Origin: Limonium bicolor
Lineage: Eukaryota; Streptophyta; Magnoliopsida; Caryophyllales; Plumbaginaceae
Reading direction: 5' to 3'
Assembly (NCBI GenBank): GCA_023374045.1
Contig: CM041778.1
Location: 289,269,533 to 289,333,532, forward strand
DNA length: 64,000 bases
Shown here: positions 33,571 through 46,312 of the stretch, piece after piece
Layout: each line of letters begins with the position of its first letter
How positions within the stretch are numbered: the stretch's first letter is position 1
Translations under genes and position numbers: made by a program
Notes under the pieces: model-generated
The model's input: only the letters and a program-made list of their open reading frames with translations
What the model was told of the DNA's origin: nothing
The model's database searches: none

Positions 33571-35090
33571 ATGCCAAGTACCCGGTCTAACGACTCTCCT
33601 CTTGTTAGCCCGAGGTCCGAGCTCAAATGATCTCTAAGAAGAATCAGAAAGGATTTGATCAATCGCACTATGGCCGGTGTTCACATTGAGCCGGAAATTG
33701 AGGACAATGGTCAGGGGGATGAACAATAACAAATCCAACACCAACCTCTCAAAGACTACCACCGACCGAACACCAAAGGAAGAGCTTCAGCAATAGTTCT
33801 TCCCACCTTAACGCAAGCTGAAGCGGCTCAATGGGCTTTCAAAACCCACTTCATCACCGCCATCCGGGACCAAGGAAAATTCAGTGGGGGAGAATCCGGA
33901 TGATGCTCCAAACCACTTGAGCCTCTTCTTGGATTTTTGCAACTCCTTCGGTAAAACGGGCAATCTAAACGAGAGGATCCGGCTACAACTCTTTCCCCAC
34001 TCATTGTCCGACTCAGCTTTGAGGTGGTACCGCAGTCTCCCATCAAATTCTATCCACACATGGGAGCAAATGGCTAGCAAATTTCTTGCCAAGTACTACC
34101 CTACAAGTAGGACAAGGCAATTAATTGACGAAATCAACACATTCTACCAAGAGCCGGGTGAGACTCTATACGATGCTTGGGACCGGTTCAAGGAGCTGCT
34201 CATAAATTGCTCCCATCATGGTCTAGATGACCAATCCTTGTGTCGCTCATTCTTTAATGGGTTGGATGACTCCAACCGCCTATTGTTAATTCCTCCGTGG
34301 GAGGGAGCTTCATGACAAAGTCTCCCGAGGAAGGAATAGAACTCCTAGAGACAATGACCAATGACACAAGACAATGGTCTAGAGCCAAGGGGAGAGTACC
34401 AAGAGCAGCTGGACTCCTCAATGTGCAACCCACCGATCATCTCTCAGCTCAATTTCATCTCCCACGAAGATGGTAGAGAAGCTAGCCACCGCTCAAACCG
34501 AAATTGTCAAGTCCATAGCTTCTTCATCTTCCGGTCAATCCTCTGAGGGATGTGCTATTTGTGCGGGCCCCCATGACACCCAATGTTGTGAAGAGGAGAA
34601 GAACATGAACCAATAAGAGGATGTGAACTTCATAGGTAACCGAGCTTACAACAACAACAATATGCCATGGAGGAACCATCCGAATTTTTCATGGAGAAAT
34701 GATCAAGGCCAAGGAGTGCCAAACAAAAATTTCAATAACACCCAAGGTTATAGACCTCAAGCTCAAAGCCAACCATCAAACTTTCAATCTGGGAATAGAC
34801 CACAAGGAACTCCTCCGGGTTTCCAACATCAACAACAACAACAAGAGTCCCCCTTTTCTTCTTCTTCAAGTGGGACTTCAAGTTTGGAGAACCTCATGGC
34901 GGATTTCATTTTCACCGTAAAGACCAAGTTCTCGGAACAAGAGGCTTTCAATGCTAATCAAACGACATTCAACAAAAACATTGAAACCCAACTTGGTCAA
35001 ATATCTCAACAACTCTCCCAAAGGCCACCGGGAACCTTTCCAAGTCAAACAAAGCCCAACCGATGGAAGAGGCCAAAGCGGTGGCATTGA
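33571..35090 (+). pseudogene. Gag of element D (Athila-like)
   Basis: Begins ATGCCAAGTACC and breaks after 19 codons. The core is readable in pieces: NHLSLFLDFCNSF, LRLQLFPHSLSD-type segment, ALRWYRSLPSNSIHTWEQM, FLAKYYPTSRTRQLIDEI, ETLYDAWDRFKELLINC. Then comes a single zinc knuckle CAICAGPHDTQC and an Asn/Gln-rich tail with MPWRNHPNFSWRND, which is characteristic of Athila Gag. Frameshifts lie at about 33895 and 34316, and stops at 33628 and about 34615. Structural particle protein in life; dead here. Confidence 0.85.
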
Positions 35091-35331
35091 GAAGTGGTCG
35101 ACCCCTTCAAACCTCATCCCCACAAACTGATCATGAGAACCAAGAGGATCAAAATGAAGAAATTAAAGATTGCCAAGAGGAAGAACAAGAGATTGTTTAG
35201 GAAGTTCATTTTCAACCTAAAAATACTTCCAAGGAGAAGGAGTCTCCTGAATCATCTTCCCCTTCTACTCTTGCTAAACCTTTACTACCACTTCCATCCC
35301 AAATAGACTCAAAAAGAAAAATCTAGATGAA

Positions 35332-35980
35332 CAATTTGGGAAATTCTTAAGCATTATTAACAAGTTAACAATTAATGTTCCTTTTATTGATGCTTTGAAA
35401 CAAATACCTATCTACGCCAAGTTTATGAAGGACATTCTTGCTAACAAGAGAGCAACACTTGGTGCGGAGACGGAGCAACTCACCGAGGAGATCTCGGCGG
35501 TCCTACTACGAAATCCCCCTCCAAAACTTGGAGACTCCGGTTTGCCTATAATCCCTTGCTCGATTGGTGATATAAATTGTGGTAGTGGATTATGTGATTT
35601 AGGTGCAAGTATAAATCTCATGCTGCTTTCAATTTTTAATAAACTTGGGATTGGCGAGTGTGCACCCACTGCTATGCAATTGCAACTTGTTGATAGGTCA
35701 TTGGTCTTCCCGAAAGGGAAAGTTGAGGATTTAGTAGTGACTGTAGGGACTTTTGTTTTCCCAGCTGATTTCATCGTTATTGATATGGAGGAGGATGCTA
35801 GAGTACCATGATATTAGGTCGCCCTTTCTTGCGAACTGCTAGGACCTTAATAGATGTGGAAAATGGAAAAATTATCTTGAGATTTCATGATGAAAAGCTT
35901 GAGTTTGACATGTCTAAGGTAGTGGAGAAACCCGCACATACGGAAGCTATTTTGCCATAGATGTTGTTGACTCTATTTTG
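35332..35980 (+). pseudogene. Aspartic protease of element D
   Basis: Contains PIYAKFMKDILANKR, VLLRNPPPKLGDSGLP, the catalytic LCDLGASINLM and FVFPADFIVIDMEED, then after a frameshift at 35809 ILGRPFLRTART. The D-L-G-A-S site is intact. It would process the Gag-Pol polyprotein. The following stretch to about 36190 is a degenerate linker. Confidence 0.85.
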
Positions 35981-36191
35981 CAAGATAATTACTCTTCTTG
36001 TTTTGATGATGCTCTCACCATTGCTTTGACTGACACTTGTGGAGACCGGGAGAATGAACCGGAGGTGAAAGAGATGGTAGCTGCATTAGACAAAGAGATC
36101 AATGCCATACCGGACAACACTACTCCACCACCGTGAGCCCTTAGAGCGGACTGCAAAAAGCTCCCCACCTCGGTTGTGAAGCCTCCCACCG

Positions 36192-37584
36192 GTGGAGTTG
36201 AAACCCTTACCCTCTCATTTAAAATATGCTTATCTAACTGAACCGTGTGATCTTCCTGTTATTATTTCTTCCTCTCTCACAGGAGCACAAGAGGACAGTT
36301 TGTTGAGGGTGCTTCGAGACCACAAGAGAGCTATTGGGTGGTCTATTTCCGATATAAGGGGTATTGCTCCACATTTGTGCACTCACCGGATCTTCATGGA
36401 GGACAACGACAAGTCGCTCGTTCAACCTCAAAGGTGGATCAACCCGAACATGAAGAAGGTAGTTAAGAAGGAGGTCCTAAGGCTACTCGACTCCGGGATC
36501 ATCTACCCAATATTCGATAGTCAATGGGTGAGCCCAACTTAGGTGGTACCAAAGAAAGGAGGGATCACAGTGGTGTCGAATGAAAAGGTGAGCTGGTCCC
36601 CCAAAGAACAACAACCGGTTGGAGAGTGTACATCGACTACCGAAAGTTGAACATGGCTACAAGGAAAGATCACTTTCCCATGCCCTTTATCGACCAAATG
36701 TTAGAGAGGTTAGCCGGGCAAGACTTTTATTGCTTTCTTGATGGCTACTCAGGGTACTTCCAAATCCCCATAGCCTCGGAAGATCAAGAGAAGACCACAT
36801 TCACATGTCCTTACGGAACATTCGCATATAGAAGAATGCCTTTCACATTATGCAATGCTCCCGCAACTTTCCAAAGGTGTATGATGGCCATCTTCTCTGA
36901 CTTTATTGAAAAAAGCATGGAAGTTTTCATGGATGAATTCTTGGTATTTGGGCTCAACTTCGACTCATGCCTAGAGAACTTGGACGCCATTCTCTCCCGA
37001 TGTGAGGAAAACAATCTATATTCAATCTAGGAAATGTCTCTGTCTGGTGTCATTTCATGGTAAGAGAAGGGATCGTCCTCGGGCATAAGATCTCTTCCAA
37101 TGGGATTGAAGTTGACCGGGCCAAGGTCAAAGTCATCGAGAAGCTACCACCACCCACCTCGGTTAAAGACATTAGAAGCTTTCTTGGCCATGCTGGGTTC
37201 TGCAGAAGGTTCATCAAAGACTTCTCCAAAATCTCTAAACCTCTGTGTGACCTCTTAGCCAAAGATGCAAAATTCAAATTCACTGAAGAATGTCTAAAGG
37301 CCTTTAACACTCTCAAGGAGTTCCTTGTCTTGGCCTCAATAGTTGTATCATCGGATTGGAGCCTCCCTTTTGAAATAATGTGTGATGCAAGTGACTATGC
37401 CGTGGGAGCAGCCCTATGTCAGAAAAGGGAGAAAATTCTGAGAACTATCTACTATGCAAGCAAGACACTCAACGATGCTCAGAAAAACTATGCCACAACC
37501 GAGAAGGAGCTTCTAGCGGTTGTCTTTGCATTAGATAAGTTCCAATCTTACCTCTTGGGAAGTAGGGTGATTGTGCATACCGAC
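36192..37584 (+). pseudogene. Reverse transcriptase and N-terminal RNase H of element D
   Basis: Reads VELKPLPSHLKYAYL-type start, IGWSISDIRGIAPHLC, a TAG at 36540, a frameshift near 36590, then YIDYRKLNMATRKDHFP, FLDGYSGYFQIPI, MPFTLCNAPATF. The catalytic box is FMDEF at 36926-36940, with the second Asp changed to Glu. A stop at 37028 is followed by VLGHKISSNGIEVDRAKV, IRSFLGHAGFCRRFIKDFS, and RNase H from IMCDASDYAVGAAL to the last codon before element E. Clearly a dead copy. Confidence 0.88.
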
Positions 37585-40070
37585 TGTGGGCGTTGGTTTT
37601 GAACCCTTAGTATTGAGTTTAAGGTTTCAAGGTTCGATTTGCAATTAGGATAACTAAACGGAAATTATAAATTAAAGTTTAATTATTCTAACTGGCCCAC
37701 ACAAACCTAAATAGAGTCGCCACCTAAGTTTTAACCTTTTAACTTGGAAAGGAAAATGTTGCAATTTTTTAGAGCTATGGATTCGAGGGCTTGATATGAA
37801 ATTTTTAAAGGGTTCAGATTCCTTCATTACCCCTTGAAACTACTTTTTCTTTACTATTATAAACTCTAAGGCTAATTGTGTTATGATATTATCCCTTTTA
37901 ATAATTACAAATACCCTAAGAATCCCATTAATAATTATTAGTCATTTTTTATCTTTTGGGATTCTATTAAATAAGATAATGATATGTATGAAAAAAAAGT
38001 AATGAAGCTAAACAATCGGAAGAAAACAAATTCTGATAACCTACTGATCCGTACCAAAACAAAACAAATTAAACAATTAGCTTTAATGTTATATCTAGTT
38101 AGTGTGCCACTAAAATTAATTCAATAAATCAATTTGCTAAAAATATCGAAATGAGGAAAAAGAAAACAAACTACCTTCTCTTCCTGACCTTCACTTCGCA
38201 CCTCTGTCTTCATTTCTCCTCCACGCTTCAAGTGTATAAAATTTGTTAAACCTCCATTCATCTCCTTCACGCGACCTTACTTCTTCAGATGTCACAATCG
38301 CCAACAACAGGGAGCGAGAATCAGGAATCATGAGGGAAATGCCATTGTGCATTAGTACTAACGAAAATCCATGGCAACTCCATAGGGAATTTGGATTAGC
38401 ACCGCTTTTGTTAGCTGTCTCCTATTCGCAATTTTCTCTCTATAGGGGACTCAAATAAAACCAGTAACTGTCACTCCCGGTGCTCGTGTGATGCCGTGTG
38501 ATGGGCTCTATCATTCTTCTTCGCATGAGTTTACTTTTGTAGCTGCTTTTGAAAACGATTACAGGGGGCTGGTATCGGTAGTGACGGGTGTATACTACAA
38601 CAACCGATGATATTGGCTGCAAGGAGATGAGCTTGGCACAACCGTGATTCAGTGGAGATGATGGTGGCTGATGCGAACGATGAAGGGCTACCGGACGTGA
38701 ATGTATAAGAAACGCGGAGCGTGCAGAGCATGTATGTTCCTTTAAGTACGATGGTTGAAGATGACTGACAAGCACATTGTGAAAAAGTTGAACTCCCTAG
38801 TATATGTGTATGAACATGAGCTACTACTTGTATTATGGAAGTGTTGGTAGCATTTGGTAGCGTTGAACACACATACAAGATGCAACTAGGCAGTGGAAGA
38901 AGGGGTTTTAGAATTGAGTGTGTTACTGGGCGACAGTTTTAATGGAAAAGAAAGTATTTGTGAGAATCTGAAGGTGTGTGGATGCAGTGCAACTTTGAGG
39001 AAAATAGGATCACTTTTGCAAGGTTGGCTGTTGTAGGCAGTGACGATGAACCATCGGGCTGCAAAAGAATCCTGACTCTTTAATGCTCTGTATACTGGGT
39101 ATGAACGTTGTGTGCATATGAACTGTCGTCTGTCCCCTGTAACAGCAGTATGGAGAGTGATTATATAGAGGAAATGTTGATCAGTTAGAGGCTCAAGAAT
39201 CTTAACAACTTAACAAATTTTTAAATTTGAAAAAAAAACAAACTAATTAATAAGAAGTGAGAGATAAAATTGAAAAGAAAGGTAAAACTTATCTAAAAGA
39301 AAATGTTAATAACTAAACTACTAACAAGTAAAATTTTCAAAGTCACTTAACAAAAAAGGGATTTCGAACAACATTGTTTTGTTAATAAAATAAACTACTA
39401 GTAAAATAGAAAAGATTTTGGTTTTGTTTTGTTTTTTTGAATTTTGAAAACAATTAACTAAACTGATTACTAGAAGAATAAGGGATAAATGCTGAAAAAG
39501 AGTGGAAGATGGTCATGCGAATACAATATTTTTTTTCCATTTCAGTTCGACGACAAAAACGGATGATCACAAGACGAAGAATAGAAGAATTTCAAAACGT
39601 TAGTAGAATCTTTTTAATTTTAAAAAGGAGAAAGTTATCAAAAGAAAACTAAGTTATGCTAGAAATAAGGGATAAGAAGTATGAAGCAAAAGTAAAATAA
39701 TCTAAACAAGGGTTAATAGGTACCAACAAAACGTGGTGAGATGCAATTTAGAAAAAAAAAAAGAAAAATCATTATGAAGAAAACTGAACATAAAACTACT
39801 TAATATAAAAAAAATGTTTATTCTTATCCTCGAACCATCAACCTCTCCAACCTTCCTCACCTCATTCACCACTACACCAATATGAATTCCTATTTCTTGT
39901 ACCACCTTTCTCAGTTTTTATGATATTACAATTTATATCTTACCACCTTAAGCTCTTATTATCTCCAAAACAGAAGATTGGATGAAATGACAATTTTACC
40001 CTTAGCCATGCACCGACTCTAGAAAAACCTTGTTCATGTTTAAGAGAGGGTAAAGATTTTGGGGATAACA
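37585..40070 (-). repeat. 3' LTR of element E
   Basis: Plus-strand ends TGTGGGCGTTGG and GGGGATAACA. It matches 46313-48811, with one difference in the first 90 bases and a few small indels elsewhere. Open frames in it are not kept intact in both LTR copies. Confidence 0.92.
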
Positions 40071-40086
40071 TATTGCCCCCCGTCAA
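40071..40086 (-). other. Polypurine tract of element E
   Basis: On the minus strand TTGACGGGGGGCAATA directly before the LTR start TGTTATCC. It sets the orientation of the element. Confidence 0.75.
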
Positions 40087-40419
40087 CTTGATTTTGGAAT
40101 GTCAATGAAAAGTCAAGTTGGCGCTTGATAATACCCAAAATCTGTACCAACCTTGTCTCACCTTGCTTGTCCCTTTTCTTGTGTTCAGAGATGCTCACTA
40201 CCTTGAAAAGATGTTTGAGCTTAACGAGCATGTCATTGTACCAATGCACTTCTAGGGGTCTGAATCTATCCAAATGAGAAAATACAAGCAAAGCATAGTG
40301 TATCCAGGTGCTTTTGAGAACCGGAGCCCATGATCTTATATGCAAAATATGTCATGTGATTCGATGCTTTTGAGAACCAAAACTCGTTCAGAAAGAATTT
40401 CAAGATGTGTGATATGATT

Positions 40420-41302
40420 CAGATGCTTATGGGGACCGAAACCCGTTCAAAAATAAAAATAACTCGGATGCCTCTGGGGACCGAAACCCATTCAAAAAGA
40501 AAATAAACTCGGATGCCTCTAGGGACCGAACCCCATTCAAAAAGAAAATAACTCGGATGCCTCTGTGGACTGAAACCCATTCAAAAAGAAAATAACTCGG
40601 ATGCCTTTGGGGACCGAACCCCATTCAAAAAGAAAATAACTGGGATGCCTCTGTGGACCGAAACCCATTCAAAAAGAAAATAACTCGGATGCCTCTAGGG
40701 ACCGAAACCCATTCAAAAAGAAAATAACTCGGATGCCTCTATGGACTGAAACCCATTCAAAAAGAAAATAACTCGGATGCCTCTGGGGACCGAACCCATT
40801 CAAAAATAAAATAACTCGGATGCCTCTGGGGACCGAAACCCATTCAAAATAACTCGGATGCCTCTAGGGACCGAAACCCATTCAAAATAACTCGGATGCC
40901 TCTGGGGACCGAAACCCATTCAAAAATAACTCGGATGCCTCTAGGGACCGAAACATATTCAAAAATGAAAATAACTGAGATGCCTCTATGAACCGAAACC
41001 CATTCAAAAAGAAATAACTCTCGATGCCTCTGGGGACCAAAACCCATTCAAAAAAAATAACTCGGATGCCTCTGTGGACCGAAACCCATTCAAAAGAAAA
41101 TAACTCGGATGCCTCTGGGGACCGAAACCCATTCAAAAATAAAATAACTCGGATGCCTTCTGGGGACCGAAACCCATTCAAAAATAACTCGGATGCCTCT
41201 GGGGACCGAAACCCATTCAAAAATAACTCGGATGCCTCTGGGGACCGAAACCCATTCAAAATAACTCGGATGCCTCTGGGGACCGAAACCCATTCAAAAA
41301 TG
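40420..41302 (+). repeat. Tandem array 1 of element E: 21 units of 38-45 bp
   Basis: Consensus unit contains ACTCGGATGCCTCTGGGG followed by ACCGAAACCCATTCAAAA. Unit length varies through the A-rich tail. Units near the left end (and degenerate ones at about 40340-40400) differ more than those at the right. Long open frames across it are repeat artefacts. Confidence 0.95.
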
Positions 41303-41317
41303 CTCCATGTTGGTTTT

Positions 41318-41460
41318 CTAAGGGGACTTATTGCCATCACCCGCCAACTGGGTTGCTGGGATGAACTCTGGTTTTCACAGGGGACTTATTGCCATCGCCC
41401 GCCAGTTGTTATCCAAAAAGTTGACATAGAAATGAGGACTTATTGCCATCGCCCCACCAA
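41318..41460 (+). repeat. Three short repeats GGACTTATTGCCATCGCCC
   Basis: Three copies of a segment containing GGACTTATTGCCATC, at about 60-bp spacing, between arrays 1 and 2. Confidence 0.8.
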
Positions 41461-41464
41461 CTTG

Positions 41465-42300
41465 TACACATTGGCCAGTATACACCTGCTTCAATTCAAC
41501 GGGCAGCATACCTCCACCTGTACTCGTACACATTGGCCAGTATACACCCTGCTTCAATTCAACGGGCAGCATACCTCTACCTGTACTCAACCACTCGTAC
41601 ACATTGGCCAGTATACACCCTGCTTCAATTCAACGGGCAGCATACCTCCACCTGTACTCAACCACTCGTACACATTGGCCAGTACGCTCCTTGCTTCAAT
41701 TCAACGGGCAGCATACCTCCACCTGTACTCAACCACTCATACACATTGGCCAGTATACACCCTGCTTCAATTCAAAGGGCAGCATACCTCCACCTGTACT
41801 TAACCGCTCGTACACATTGGCCAGTACGCACCCTGCTTCAATTCAACGGGCAGCATACCTCCACCTGTACTCAACCACTCATACACATTGGCCAGTATAC
41901 ACCCTGCTTCAATTCAACGGGCAGCATACCTCCACCTGTACTCAACCACTCGTACACATTGGCCAGTACGCACCCTGCTTCAATTCAACGGGTAGCATAC
42001 CTCCACCTGTACTCAACCACTCGTACACATTGGCTAGTATACACCATGCTTCAATTCAACGGGCAGCATACCTCCACCTGTACTCAACCACTCGTACACA
42101 TTGGCCAGTACGCACCCTGCTTCAATTCAACGGGCAGCATACCTCCACCTGTACTCAACCACTCGTACACATTGGCCAGTATACACCCTGCTTCAATTCA
42201 ACGGGCAGCATACCTCCACCTGTACTCAACCACTAGTACACATTGGCTAGTACGCACCCTGCTTCAATTCAACGGGCAGCATACCTTCACCTGTACCTAA
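41465..42300 (+). repeat. Tandem array 2 of element E: 12 units of 71 bp
   Basis: Unit starts CACATTGGCCAGTATACACC and includes TTCAATTCAACGGGCAGCAT. From unit 3 on, variants AGTATACAC and AGTACGC(A/T)C alternate strictly, giving a 142-bp higher-order period. Open frames of 200-285 codons through it are artefacts, since 71 is not a multiple of three and no family is recognised. Confidence 0.95.
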
Positions 42301-42349
42301 TCACTACCATGCTTACCATCTTGGTGTCCCAAAATATTGTTGAATGTTG

Positions 42350-42610
42350 TCAACAAGGATTGACAAGATTGGTTCAGTTTTCAAAAAATGGGGTTGACTC
42401 AGTGTCAAGACAAGATTGACTCAATTTGTAAAAATGTGGTTGACTCGGTGTCAAGACAAGATTGATTCAGTTTTCAAAATGGAATTGACTCGATGTCAAA
42501 ACAAGATTAATTCTGATTTAAAAAAAATGGTTGACTCGATGTCAAAATAAGATTGACTCAATTTTCAAAAATATGGGTGACTCGGTGTCAAGATTGGTGT
42601 TAACTTTGTT
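42350..42610 (+). repeat. Tandem array 3 of element E: about 5 units of about 45 bp
   Basis: Units contain GATTGACTCAATTTT and TTGACTCGGTGTCAAGACAA, degenerate at both ends. Confidence 0.8.
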
Positions 42611-44880
42611 GTCAAAAATCTGATGCATAAGCAAATACTTCTCTTCAACTAAAATTCATGGAACTCTCATTTTCAGGATTGGACTTCAAGACCAAATTTG
42701 ATCCTTTGAAACTAAACATGCTTTCGGGCTTTATGATTTTCTCAGGATCGTGGAGCTTGAGGTTTTGAGATGTGGTGCTTAAGGCTTATGACTTGCTTGA
42801 GGCTTTGGGATTGCACTGTCGGAACACGGTGCTTAAAGCTTATGAAGTGCTTAAGGCTTGAGATTTTGGGGTATGGTACCTGAGAGCTCATGACAAGCCT
42901 AAGACTTTGGGATTGATTTATGTCATCTGTAGAAATTGCTGGAAACAATTACCTAGTATTTCTTTGAGCTATCTGAGTTAGAAATTATGGCAATCGATCG
43001 AAACGATCGATTGCCCCTAGTATTATCTTTGATTAAGCATGTGAACAATTCTCATCCTCACAGGGTTAAGGTTTTCTTTGATGTGGTGCTTTTTCTACCT
43101 ACACTCAATGTGTTTAGCATTCGCACTCACTCCTCACTTACAGTCATAAATTTTGGACTTTTGAATTCGATATTTGATGGACTTACGCCTTTGATCTGTT
43201 ACTTTCACTTGATTTAGACACATAACTATCAAGTCGGAAGTCTTTGAAGCATATAATTAGGCCATTGGGTCTGATGAATGTCAAAGGGACCATGGAGGAT
43301 ATTTTCAGCTTTGTGGAGCTTGAGGTGACCAAAGCTGCAACTTGCACCTTCTCTGGATTCATCTTTTCATCCTTACGTGTGAAGCAGTCTTGCTACTGTA
43401 TGTGGATTTGCCTTCGGGCTCCGGACTTTGGCGCTGTCCTTGCTATTGCTTTGTTGTTGTTGTTTGGCTTGAGGCTTTCAAATTGCCCATACATCTTCAG
43501 GTTCTTGTGTATCCCGATCTTGGAGCTCTTAAAGTTGTTCTAAATCGTCTTTGGGGTTCTGTGTTTCCCGATCTTGAAGCTCATGGAGCTGCTTTGACTC
43601 GTCTTTGGGTTTCTTGTGTTTCCCGAACTTTTGGAGCTTCTTTCGTTCAAGCTCTTGAATCCTGGGCCGCTTTGCGACCGTTTGCGGATTTCCATTTTGT
43701 TTGAGGTAGTGTCGCTTCTCATTTCAGACTTGGGGTGTTTTCATCCGAGAGTTGGGCTCCTCGCTTCCTTTGGTCACCAGTGTACGTAATCATCTTGAGC
43801 TGGCTTTTTGTGGAGCTTTATTGATAAAAGAGGATATATATGAAAGGCTCGGCAGGGGTTGCCTAGGGTTTGATTTCAAGGTTTCAGGTTTACAAAGCTT
43901 TTCTGGCTATGTGGTGGTTCTCTAGGTGCTTCGTCATCCTGATAGTTATGTGTCTCTTCTTGTTACTCTTCACAGGTCTTAGTGTAAATTTACAAGCTAT
44001 CTCCTTCAGTCAGAGTTATGCTGCTTACCTAACATGTTTGAGACATCACCACGTGTAAAGATGGCACGTTTTTTTCTCTCATTGGTTTTTTTTTCACTCA
44101 AGACACTCTCGCACTCTTTCACTCAGAGAGTTTCGTTCACACATTTGTTAGAAAAGTTTGAAATAAACGATTCTAACTCAGATTGCCCCCAGTATTGTGT
44201 CAGGGATTTCAACAATTGTTTGATGACCATGTGCTCTACTAACCATTATGTGGGTTTCTTTGGTGTTTTGGGATGTGTCTTGGTACTTGGGAAAGCATGC
44301 TCATCTTCTTAGGAACAAAACTAGTCTTTGTATTCCACTGTCAGAAAATGATCATTTCACAAACCTTAGTTTTGAGAGACATTTGTTTAGCAGAAATGGA
44401 TGTTCCTTGCAAACATAGCTCACTCATGAATTTATCTTTTTATCTTGGAAAGTTTTGAACATCAAAATGTCATTTGCTTGTGAATATGAAGAAGATGATT
44501 TAACAAAACCAATGCTTCTTATTGTTGATGTCAATAAATGTTCATTCAAAATAGTCCTTGCTTGTAAACTTCTGAACTTAGATTTCACGAAACATTTGTT
44601 TGCAAACACATTTGAAAGATGAATGACAGTTTATAGCAACATTTTATGCATGTGAACCCCGATCTCCTTTATGAGCTCGAATACCGCCAATCTGCATGAT
44701 GTGGGCGCACAAAAGACTCGAGATTTCAACCATGATGTACCTTCGGGAGGACGTAGAAATGTCTGTGATCTTTTTTCTTCTTTTTTTGAAGACAACTTAA
44801 CAAAAGAAATGAGCTAACGAATGACAAAAATTTTGCACACCTACTAAAACGGTAAAATTCCTACGCAAACATAAGAAAAC
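42611..44880. other. Interior of element E without recognised genes
   Basis: Contains a weak threefold repeat at about 43500-43660 around TGTGTTTCCCGATCTTGGAGC. Short frames on both strands show no family motifs. Confidence 0.5.
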
Positions 44881-44889
44881 ACAACAATG

Positions 44890-45560
44890 AAATCTAATGT
44901 ATTATGAGAGGGCTCTTGGGCTGAAAAATCTAGACTAGGAATGTCCCTTAACTGTGAATGAGGCCCTTAGGTCGGAATGCTCTTTGGGCTGTGGATAGGT
45001 GCTCAGGCCTGAAAGCTCTTAAACTTGAAGTGAGACACATGGGCCGGGATGCTCTTGGATTGTGGATAGGCACTTGGGCCTGATTATCAGTGGACTAAAA
45101 GTGAGGCACATGGACCGAGATGCATTTGGACTGTGGATAGGCGCATGGGCCTGGAAATATGGGGACTAAAAGTGAGGCACATGGTCCGAAAGGCATTTGG
45201 ACTGTGGATAGGCGCATGGGCTTGAAAATATGTGGACTAAAAGTGAGACACATGGCCCGGGATGCATTTTGAGAATGAGGCCCTTGGGCTGAAATAATTT
45301 CTAACTGTAGATTGGCGCTTGGGTCGAAATTTTTCAGACATTGAGTTAAGAGCTTGGACCGGAATGTTTATTTGAATTGAGAATAGGCACTTGAGCCTGA
45401 ACATCTTGGACGGAAAGTGGCACACATGGCCTAGAAGATATTATATGGAATATGAATGGGTATCTAGGCCAAAAGATTTTCCAAAGTTCAAGTGAAAGAC
45501 TTATTTCAAATTTAGGATGAGCCTTTGGGCCAGAACATAAGCACGATCCATAAATCATTT
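44890..45560 (+). repeat. Degenerate tandem array 4 of element E (about 70 bp)
   Basis: About eight copies around GTGGATAGGCGCATGGGCC and AAAGTGAGGCACATGG, with growing divergence to the right. Confidence 0.8.
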
Positions 45561-45834
45561 TCAAGTCTCGTGAATTATCGCAAATTCATGTGGATTTTTT
45601 TCTATGGGCCTAAACCCAAATGGATAAAAAAATGAATGATTCAGACTTAGGAACTTTTGAGGCCAAAAGAAGACCACCAAGATCTAAGGTATATGGGCCG
45701 AAAGGTAAAGATCCAATAAGATAAATTATTTTGAGCAGCGCTAACCACACACAATCAAGCTTATCACAAAGTATGGTATATAAAGAGAAAATATGCATGT
45801 CCTCACTATGCAAGTTTCATCAAATGGGTATCGG

Positions 45835-46150
45835 TACATCCGGAGAGTGCTTGGGGCTTTGGGCCCAGGTAGTGAAGGGATGAGGCTTGCACGTCATCCT
45901 CCTCATTTCCCCCACCTTTACATATCACCCTGGGGTGTGTGTCTCAGGACGGGTCATGCCTTGCCTTGACCAATATTTGGTTTTTGGGTAAGGGTACGTT
46001 CGGAGAGGTGCTTGGGGCTTTGGGGCCTAGGTAGTGAAGGGATGGGGTTTGCACGCCATCCTCCTCATTTCCCCCACTTTGACATATCACCCTACAGTGT
46101 GTGTCTCAGAACGGGGGCCATGTCTAAGCATGACCGATGATTGGTTTATT
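45835..46150 (+). repeat. Tandem duplication in element E (period 159 bp)
   Basis: Two copies beginning TACATCCGGAGAG and TACGTTCGGAGAG, each with GTGCTTGGGGCTTTGGG and CATCCTCCTCATTTCCCCCA. Confidence 0.85.
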
Positions 46151-46291
46151 TGGACCCTCATCTCTCGTATGCACAAGATAATAAAAATGCACAAGCTAAA
46201 AAGGATAATATCATAAAAAGTAAGCCTTAAAGATTATAAATTCAAGTTAAGCCCACTTTCCTAAGTTTAAATTTTTAAACTTAGGTGGTGG

Positions 46292-46309
46292 TCCCCAGCA
46301 GAGTCGCCA
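46292..46309 (-). other. Primer binding site of element E, tRNA-Arg type
   Basis: On the minus strand TGGCGACTCTGCTGGGGA, three bases after the LTR end. From memory, Ogre/Tat-type elements use a very similar Arg primer site. Confidence 0.7.
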
Positions 46310-46312
46310 TTC

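Noticed and set aside
40420..41302. CRISPR-like direct repeats
   Set aside because: The units are contiguous and similar throughout, with no unique spacers, and the setting is a plant genome.
40427..41340. Minus-strand frames with repeated WVSVPRGIRVIF-like peptides
   Set aside because: Translation of tandem array 1; unit lengths vary and break the frame.
41024..42300. Open frames of 200-285 codons on the plus strand
   Set aside because: They run through the 71-bp and about 44-bp tandem arrays. Several frames are open at once, and no protein family is recognisable.
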